Below the pieces are notes generated by a model. The model saw nothing but the letters and a program-made list of their open reading frames with translations. It searched no databases and was not told the origin of the DNA. Below, in pieces: positions 58,377 to 64,000 of a DNA stretch of 64,000 bases (position 1 is its first letter; each line of letters opens with the position of its first letter). The stretch spans positions 48,945 through 112,944 of the forward strand of contig CAZASG010000006.1 of the NCBI GenBank assembly GCA_964487745.1. The letters are read 5' to 3'. This DNA is from Desulfolinea sp964487745. Its GTDB lineage: Bacteria; Chloroflexota; Anaerolineae; Anaerolineales; Villigracilaceae. Position numbers and translations under genes: made by a program.

Positions 58377-60176
58377 CTAGTAGACCCGTTTCTTCGGTTC
58401 AAATCGGGTGAAGACTACATCCTTGTAGTCTAGCCTGACCCCGCCTTCTTCCAACCAAGCAAGGGTGTGTTTCATCCAGTTCTCGTCGTCACGTTCCTGA
58501 TAATCGTTGCGAGCGTGTCCGCCACGGCTTTCTTTTCGGTTGAGCGCAGCGACGGTGGTCACTTCGGCGATGTCGAGCAGGTTGCTGAGCTCCCAAGCGT
58601 TGAGCAAGTCCATGTTGAACTTTTTGCCCTTGTCGTCAATCTTGATATTTTTGAAGCGGGCTTTCAACTCTCTGATCTTTTCCAAGGCTTCCTGCATGCC
58701 TTCTTCAACGCGGAAGACGCCAACATGCTCAAACATGACTTCTTTCATCTCTCTGGAGATTTCAGAGAGACGCTCGTCGCCATCTGCGTTGCGCAGGGCT
58801 TCGAGTTGGGCTTCTGCGTTAGCGGTGGGATTTTCGGGGAGTGTGATGTAGTCTGCTTCTTTGGCATATTCGGCAGCTTTGATACCGGAGAATTTGCCAA
58901 AGACGACTAGATCGAGCAGGGAGTTTGAACCCAAGCGATTGGAGCCATGCACAGAAACACAGGCATTTTCGCCAACGGCATATAAGCCGGGCATGATCTC
59001 TTTGCGTTCCGTGTCCATCACAACCTGACCATAATTGTCGGTCGGGATGCCGCCCATCGCATAATGTGCCGTAGGCTGAACGGGCATGGGGTCGGTAACG
59101 GGATTTACACCCAAATAGGTTTCGCAGAAATCAATGATGTCGGGGAGTTTTCCCAATATCTCTTCGCCGGTGACAACGTAGGGTGTGCCATCGGGACGCG
59201 TGCGTCCGTCGATGGCGGCATATTTGTTGACGGTCTCGGGCGTCACGTCAAGGTAGAGGTAACGCTCGCCATTGATGCCATTCCCCTCTTTCATTTCAAG
59301 ATACATGGCACGGCTGACCACATCACGGGATGCGAGTTCCTTCACGTTGGGGGCGTACCCTTCTTTTTCCATGAAGCGCTCGCCCTTGCCATTCAACAGG
59401 ATACCGCCCTCGCCGCGCACACCTTCGGTGATGAGAATACCCATCTTGTAAATGCCCGTTGGGTGGAACTGGAAGAACTCCATATCCTGAGCGGGGATGC
59501 CATGACGTAGCGTGATCGCAACACCGTCGCCCGTGTAGGCAAAAGCGTTCGATGTGATCTCCCAAACACGTCCCCATCCGCCAGTGGCGAAGATGACGGA
59601 TTTGGCGTGGAAGACGTGCAGCTCGCCTGTAGCAATTTCAAGTGCTACAACACCGGCAACGCCTTCTTCAGTCTTGATGATGTCCAAAACCTGGAACTCA
59701 TCGTAGAACTGAACATTATTCTTAATACTCTGCTGATAAAGGGTCTGCAAGATCATATGACCCGTGCGGTCAGCTGCGTAACAAGTGCGTTTTACAGGTT
59801 TGGTGGTTTCATTATTTGTATGACCGCCAAAGAAGCGTTGAGCGATTTTCCCATCATCGGTTCTGCTGAAGGGCAGCCCCATGTGTTCGAGTTCATAAAC
59901 GATGCCAGGGGCTTCCTTGCACATGAACTCGATCGCATCCTGGTCGCCGAGGTAGTCGCTACCTTTGATGGTATCGTAGGTATGCCATTCGGGGGTATCT
60001 TTTTCAAGGTTACCAAGTGCGGCACCAATGCCGCCCTGCGCTGCGCCCGTATGCGAACGAGCGGGATAAAGTTTAGAGATAACAGCCGTAGAAGCGGATT
60101 TGGATGCGTAAAGCCCGGCCATGAGCCCTGCACCACCAGCACCAACTACGACGACTTCAAATTGATGTGTTTTCAT
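58377..60176 (-). CDS. sdhA: Succinate dehydrogenase flavoprotein subunit
   Basis: Oxidises succinate to fumarate with covalent FAD. 599 residues. VVVVGAGGAGLMAGLYASK is the FAD site, His42 in ARSHTGAAQGGIG the covalent FAD attachment, and HPTGIYKMG, PTAHYAMGGIPTD and RLGSNSLLDLVVFG surround the active site. Complete. 13 bases separate it from sdhD. Confidence 0.98.
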   Translation of the reverse strand: MKTHQFEVVVVGAGGAGLMAGLYASKSASTAVISKLYPARSHTGAAQGGIGAALGNLEKDTPEWHTYDTIKGSDYLGDQDAIEFMCKEAPGIVYELEHMGLPFSRTDDGKIAQRFFGGHTNNETTKPVKRTCYAADRTGHMILQTLYQQSIKNNVQFYDEFQVLDIIKTEEGVAGVVALEIATGELHVFHAKSVIFATGGWGRVWEITSNAFAYTGDGVAITLRHGIPAQDMEFFQFHPTGIYKMGILITEGVRGEGGILLNGKGERFMEKEGYAPNVKELASRDVVSRAMYLEMKEGNGINGERYLYLDVTPETVNKYAAIDGRTRPDGTPYVVTGEEILGKLPDIIDFCETYLGVNPVTDPMPVQPTAHYAMGGIPTDNYGQVVMDTERKEIMPGLYAVGENACVSVHGSNRLGSNSLLDLVVFGKFSGIKAAEYAKEADYITLPENPTANAEAQLEALRNADGDERLSEISREMKEVMFEHVGVFRVEEGMQEALEKIRELKARFKNIKIDDKGKKFNMDLLNAWELSNLLDIAEVTTVAALNRKESRGGHARNDYQERDDENWMKHTLAWLEEGGVRLDYKDVVFTRFEPKKRVY

Positions 60177-60189
60177 AGAAGCTACTCCT

Positions 60190-60612
60190 TTATGAATTCA
60201 ATGCGACGTAGATGGCTACGAGTAGGATGAAAGCCCACAGGAAAAAAATAAAGGCACGCCAGAGGATGCGCCAGGTTGTCGTTCCCATGAAGTCTTCCAC
60301 CACAATACGTAAACCGTTCAAGCCGTGTGTTACGCCAAAGAAAACGGCAATGAGTTGGAAGATATTCCAAAAGTCATTTCTGAAAGCATCCAGGTTCACT
60401 ATATCACTGCTGGCAACGTGCATGGGGTTGGGGAAGAACATCCAACGGATGACGGTGCTGATATCCGTCTGGGTGCGAGCGCCCAGGATCAGCGCGCCGG
60501 CCAAGCCGATCAGGCCGACCAAATAAAGCCCCAAGGCAGAAAGGCGCATAAAGAGCCACATGACATAATCGAAGTTGAAACCGCGATTTGGTACTTTTCT
60601 AATCGTCATCAT
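60190..60612 (-). CDS. sdhD: Succinate dehydrogenase membrane anchor subunit D
   Basis: 140 residues with three hydrophobic helices. VTHGLNGLRIVVEDFMG has the conserved His and Arg/Asp used for heme and quinone binding. Similar to the SdhD of Actinobacteria and Chloroflexota. Seven bases after sdhC's stop, so cotranslated in practice. Confidence 0.9.
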   Translation of the reverse strand: MMTIRKVPNRGFNFDYVMWLFMRLSALGLYLVGLIGLAGALILGARTQTDISTVIRWMFFPNPMHVASSDIVNLDAFRNDFWNIFQLIAVFFGVTHGLNGLRIVVEDFMGTTTWRILWRAFIFFLWAFILLVAIYVALNS

Positions 60613-60618
60613 TGCCTC

Positions 60619-61005
60619 CTATAATCCCATTGCATCTTTGAATACAACAAAGATGATGAGCCCATAAAATGGAACAATAATGAGCCACTGAAGCCAGATC
60701 ATTTCTCGTTGATATTCAAGCAGGGCGGGGATCAAGTCCATAATGACAACCCGCAGCCCATTTACAGCATGATAAATGACCAGGAAAAAAAGAACCAATT
60801 GAAAGATGTCGTTGGTGTAAATATCGTAGAGTACACCCCATGCTCCACCGCCGAACTGCTGGCTAAGGAAGCCCGTGATAATATGTGTTCCCACAAAGAG
60901 CACCATTGCCAATCCACTGGCACGGTGCAGGAGCCACGCCCACATGGGACCGCCTCCTTTATAGCCTAGTCCCGTAAAGAAACCAACCTTTCGATTAAGT
61001 GCCAT
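60619..61005 (-). CDS. sdhC: Succinate dehydrogenase cytochrome b subunit
   Basis: 128 residues from the ATG at 61005, preceded by GGAGGAG. Three helices; WLLHRASGLAMVLFVGTHIIT has the conserved HRxSG and heme His, and YHAVNGLRVVIMDL the second His. The frame is open upstream for 48 codons without a ribosome site, so this start is preferred. Confidence 0.9.
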   Translation of the reverse strand: MALNRKVGFFTGLGYKGGGPMWAWLLHRASGLAMVLFVGTHIITGFLSQQFGGGAWGVLYDIYTNDIFQLVLFFLVIYHAVNGLRVVIMDLIPALLEYQREMIWLQWLIIVPFYGLIIFVVFKDAMGL

Positions 61006-61393
61006 TTGCTCCTCCTGCAATAGGATTTTTTTGATGATCTGATGGATAAGAAACCGCTTCGCTCTTAATTTGGGCTGGGGTGCTGCATCCAGACATCTGC
61101 CCGGTGAGAGCAAGATTCCGTCAATGCCGAGACGATGTTGATTGGGCAACGAGCAAGCCTAAGGCAAGAGCGTTTCGAGGCTTTTCATCCAGTATGTTAC
61201 ATTAACATAGTGATTATCCCATCCCCTCAGAATCAGACAAAGTGACGATATTCACCGATATTTAGTTTCACTCTTCCTCCAATAAAGATTAAATAGACCC
61301 TTATAATCTTAGATGTTTTAATGCGCGATTGCAAATATTGGTGGTATTTGTTAGTCATCACCATAAATTTATAAAAGCCTAAAGGAGGCACGC
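61006..61393. other. Divergent control region between sdhC and the Rieske gene
   Basis: 388 bases with no gene. On the minus strand a weak promoter TTGTCT-17-ATAATC (61240-61212) would give a long sdh leader of about 200 bases. On the plus strand TTGTTA, 16 bases and TATAAA lie just before the Rieske Shine-Dalgarno AAAGGAGG. These are tentative. Confidence 0.35.
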
Positions 61394-61888
61394 ATGGCAA
61401 GTTCACACCGAATAAGCCGGCGGGATTTTGCAAAATTGGTCACGGCAGCCCTCAGCACCATCATGGGAGCAGCGATGGGTATTCCGGTGATCGGATATCT
61501 GATCGACCCTGCCCTGAAAGCAGAATCTGGCGAAGCTTGGGTCCCGCTGGGACCTTTGGAGAATTTTCCCATCGGGACGCCGAAAACATTTTCCTTCACC
61601 CGCTCCAATATCAACGGGTGGGAAAAAACCGTCAACAGCTACGGCGGGTTTGTTGTTCGCAAATCAGAAAGTGATTTGTTGGTATTATCCAATCGTTGTA
61701 CACATCTGAGTTGCAGCGTTGCTTGGGATGAAACGCAAGGTCTATATACTTGCCCTTGCCATGAAGCTGCTTTTACAATGGAGGGGGAGGTAGATTCCGG
61801 TCCTCCACCCTACGCGCTTGACCACTTTGAAACCAAGATCGAAGAGGGCACCCTCTACATCTTGTTCCCCGCCGTACCATCGCACTAA
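61394..61888 (+). CDS. Rieske iron-sulfur protein
   Basis: Membrane-anchored Rieske subunit of a cytochrome bc-type complex. 164 residues. SRRDFAKLV resembles a twin-arginine signal; the anchor helix lies at 16-36. The cluster site is CTHLSC (Cys102, His104, Cys107) and CPCH (Cys120, Cys122, His123), with Cys107-Cys122 as disulfide. Starts a three-gene operon; the next gene is 11 bases on. Confidence 0.95.
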   Translation: MASSHRISRRDFAKLVTAALSTIMGAAMGIPVIGYLIDPALKAESGEAWVPLGPLENFPIGTPKTFSFTRSNINGWEKTVNSYGGFVVRKSESDLLVLSNRCTHLSCSVAWDETQGLYTCPCHEAAFTMEGEVDSGPPPYALDHFETKIEEGTLYILFPAVPSH

Positions 61889-61899
61889 GGATCAGTATT

Positions 61900-62559
61900 A
61901 TGTTCAAAAAAATCTATGATTGGCTAGATGAGCGTCTCGGCTTCGATGACTTGTACAAAGGCTTGCTCGACCGCCCTGAGCCCCACGGTAACTGGTGGAA
62001 CACCCTTGGCAGCGCGAGCCTCTTCCTTTTCGTTATGCAGGGGATGACCGGTATTTTCCTGACCGTTTATTACACCCCCTCGCCAGACCATGCTTACGAC
62101 AGCATTCAATATATTATGAACGGCGTTGCCTTCGGCTGGCTTATCCGTGGTATGCACCACTGGGGTGCTACGCTGATGGTTTTGGTCGTATTCGTTCACA
62201 TGCTGCGTACCTTCTTTTCAGCTTCTTATAAATATCCTCGCGAGTTGACCTGGATCATCGGTAGTTTCCTTTTCCTGCTTACTTTGGGCATGGGTTTCAC
62301 TGGCTATCTGCTGCCTTTCAACCAACGTGCTTATTGGGCGACTGTGGTTGCGACGAATATCGGCGGTGTTGTACCAGGTGTGGGTCCATTTATTTTGAAA
62401 GCCCTGCGTGGTGGTACAGACGTGAGCGCCCTGACGCTCTCGCGCTTCTTCTCCGCCCATATTTGGATGTTGCCTGCCGCTTTAGCCGCTCTGATCGGCG
62501 TTCACCTTTACTTGATCATGCGTCATGGTGAATCTGCCTATCCTGATGCAGAAGATTAA
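61900..62559 (+). CDS. Cytochrome b, N-terminal (b6-type)
   Basis: Quinol-oxidising heme b subunit. 219 residues with four helices; heme ligands lie in MHHWGATLMVLVVFVHMLRTF and SAHIWMLPAALAALIGVHLYLIM. GYLLPFNQRAYWATVV is the Qo-side region. The b6-like split form is continued by the next gene with the C-terminal helices. Confidence 0.96.
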   Translation: MFKKIYDWLDERLGFDDLYKGLLDRPEPHGNWWNTLGSASLFLFVMQGMTGIFLTVYYTPSPDHAYDSIQYIMNGVAFGWLIRGMHHWGATLMVLVVFVHMLRTFFSASYKYPRELTWIIGSFLFLLTLGMGFTGYLLPFNQRAYWATVVATNIGGVVPGVGPFILKALRGGTDVSALTLSRFFSAHIWMLPAALAALIGVHLYLIMRHGESAYPDAED

Positions 62560-62567
62560 GGAGCGCT

Positions 62568-63947
62568 ATGATGATGAACCAAGAACAGAAAGATAAAATT
62601 AATAAGAAATACGAAGAGCAACTGCAAAAGGGCGAACGCTTTTGGCCCGATGCGATTTATAAAGATCTGCTGGTCTCTTTTGCGCTATTCATCCTCCTGA
62701 TCGGTTTGGCAACTTTCGTTGGCGTTCACCCTGAACCCAAAGTCGACCCCTCCGATGCAAGTTATGTTCCCCGCCCTGAGTGGTATTTCCTTTTCCTTTT
62801 CGAGTTCCTGAAATATTTCCCCGGTGCTATTGAGTGGGTTGGTGCTGCCGTGATCCCTGGAATTTTGGTCACGGCTTTGATCCTGCTCCCGCTCTATGAT
62901 AAGAATCCCCTCCGACATTATTCAAAACGAGCATTTGCTATTGGCTTGATGAGCTTCATCGTGGCCGGGATCGTGACGCTCACGATGATGGCATCCACCC
63001 CTGCAATGACCGCATTGATGACACTCGCCTTGTTCGTTTTGACCTTTGGCGTACTCTTCTTCTCGATCTACAAGAAGCCTGAACAGAATATTCCCTGGCG
63101 CAAACCGGCTTTGTGGCTGGCGAGCTTTGCTATCCTTGGACTCGTGGGTTGGTCTTACCAACTAACATCTGCGCTGGCAGGAGACGAGGAAGAAGTACAT
63201 ATTGCATCCAGTATCGCCGAAAAGATGGTATTGGGGCAGGATCTCTATTCCATTCAATGTGTAGAATGTCACGGTCCAGACGGCGAAGGCGGTGAGATCG
63301 TTGGCGTTGACGGGATCGAGGATGGCACCTTTGTCAAATCCATCAGCAGTAAGGATGAGATGTACACCCGCAACGACGGGACACTCTTCGATATCATTGC
63401 CTACGGTCAGCCGAATTTGGGTATGCCTCCTTACGGTGGTGCGTACGGTGGCGAACTCTCCCCAAGCGAGATCGAGTATATCGTTACCTTCATGCGTTAC
63501 TCGTGGGATGATCGTGCCGAAGTTCCTGAAGATGCTGCAGCTGGTATCCCGTCATTGGCTGAAGGCGAAGTCCCTTCCTATGAGGTGCATATCTCCGCTG
63601 TTGTTAAACGCCAATGTCTTTCCTGCCATCGTGAAGGGAAAGAGAATAACAACTACCTGATGGATACTTACGATGGAGTTGTCAGCGGTGGGGACAATGC
63701 ACCCAACGTGGTTGCTGGTGATCTGAACAGTATCTTGCTCCAGACCATTCAAGGCAGCGAAGTTGAGGGCGTGAACGGCGTCATCCAGGTCATGCCGCCA
63801 AATGGCAAACAGATTAAAGATGAGTATATCGATATGTTCATCCGCTGGATCGAAGCGGGTATGCCCGAAACCGCAGATGAAGCGGCTGCGCTCAGTGATA
63901 TCGCTCCTGCTACAGATCCTGTCGAAACAGAAGCGCCTGCAGAATAA
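62568..63947 (+). CDS. Cytochrome b C-terminal (subunit IV-type) fused to two cytochrome c domains
   Basis: 459 residues. Helices 1-6 (about 34-200) include the PEWY motif at 70-73, which forms the Qo site. The C-terminal half is exported and carries two heme c sites: CVECH at 231-235 with Met ligand in LGMPPYGG at about 286, and CLSCH at 350-354 with Met ligand in VMPPNGK at about 409. So the cytochrome b subunit IV and the c-type electron carrier are one chain. Downstream is a terminator. Confidence 0.93.
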   Translation: MMMNQEQKDKINKKYEEQLQKGERFWPDAIYKDLLVSFALFILLIGLATFVGVHPEPKVDPSDASYVPRPEWYFLFLFEFLKYFPGAIEWVGAAVIPGILVTALILLPLYDKNPLRHYSKRAFAIGLMSFIVAGIVTLTMMASTPAMTALMTLALFVLTFGVLFFSIYKKPEQNIPWRKPALWLASFAILGLVGWSYQLTSALAGDEEEVHIASSIAEKMVLGQDLYSIQCVECHGPDGEGGEIVGVDGIEDGTFVKSISSKDEMYTRNDGTLFDIIAYGQPNLGMPPYGGAYGGELSPSEIEYIVTFMRYSWDDRAEVPEDAAAGIPSLAEGEVPSYEVHISAVVKRQCLSCHREGKENNNYLMDTYDGVVSGGDNAPNVVAGDLNSILLQTIQGSEVEGVNGVIQVMPPNGKQIKDEYIDMFIRWIEAGMPETADEAAALSDIAPATDPVETEAPAE

Positions 63948-63976
63948 ACAGAACTACACCTACAAAAGTAATAAAA

Positions 63977-64000
63977 AATCCGCTCGATATCGAGCGGATT
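63977..64000. terminator. Terminator after the cytochrome operon
   Basis: AATCCGCTCG and CGAGCGGATT form a ten-pair stem around ATAT. It reaches the window edge, so the T-run cannot be seen on the plus strand; an A-run on the left serves the minus strand. Confidence 0.65.

Noticed and set aside
61006..61149. N-terminal extension of sdhC
   Set aside because: No ribosome site upstream and the added residues are unlike any SdhC; GGAGGAG fixes the start at 61005.
1..64000. CRISPR arrays, rRNA genes, prophage or transposase genes
   Set aside because: No regularly spaced repeats, no rRNA sequence and no integrase, transposase or phage structural protein was seen.

Overview
The window looks like chromosomal DNA of a Chloroflexota bacterium, most likely class Anaerolineae, of roughly 50% GC. 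This is inferred from gene content: a mevalonate-pathway kinase, SpoVS, a T-box in front of thrS, a split cytochrome b with a c-type cytochrome fusion, UMF1-type MFS and lamin-tail surface proteins, plus many short GC-rich palindromes between genes. No 16S rRNA or marker alignment is available here, so the assignment is an inference.

Layout. 1-11 kb: the end of a mevalonate kinase, two secreted lipoprotein hydrolases, then an envelope polysaccharide cluster (glycosyltransferase, flippase, UDP-sugar epimerase, UDP-sugar dehydrogenase). This cluster is interrupted at 4.67-6.78 kb by an AT-rich three-gene island that I read as a ribosomally made, radical-SAM-modified peptide (RiPP) locus. 11-25.6 kb: housekeeping genes (tsaB-tsaE, mscS, a GT28-type glycolipid synthase, surE, an alkyltransferase-like protein, PEP carboxylase, a TrmH methyltransferase, a macrodomain protein, infC-rpmI-rplT) and a large lamin-tail surface protein. 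25.6-26.1 kb: a non-coding stretch with DnaA-box-like sites, next to spoVS. 26-31 kb: nucleotidyltransferase, deoxynucleoside kinase and two glycosyltransferases, one of which carries a palindromic repeat inside its reading frame. 31-42 kb: sensors, membrane proteins of unknown function, an XRE regulator with a palindromic operator, an MDR oxidoreductase and a TauE exporter. 42-52 kb: tRNA-Val(GAC), a HAD-membrane fusion, T-box-thrS, a second deoxynucleoside kinase, a DsbA-like protein, azlCD, and an AT-rich hydrolase gene bounded by integron-attC-like sequence.

52-57.6 kb is a redox-repair block. On the minus strand, response regulator, sensor kinase, redoxin lipoprotein, msrP and msrQ form one operon. 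The redoxin has an in-frame TGA exactly where the first cysteine of the CxxC motif belongs, followed by a bacterial SECIS-like hairpin, so it is probably a selenoprotein. Divergently placed is a lipoprotein with 14 methionines in 47 residues, a plausible sacrificial substrate for MsrPQ. 57.6-64 kb: respiratory genes, sdhCDAB on the minus strand and Rieske / cytochrome b / cytochrome b-c fusion on the plus strand.

The strongest candidates for new biology are the selenoprotein and Met-rich MsrPQ block, the RiPP island with aromatic W/Y-x-x motifs in its short precursor, the protein-coding palindromic repeat, and the orphan attC-like cassette. Smaller points are an AUA start codon for infC and six genes with a -10 box placed 6-7 bases before ATG, as expected for leaderless mRNAs.
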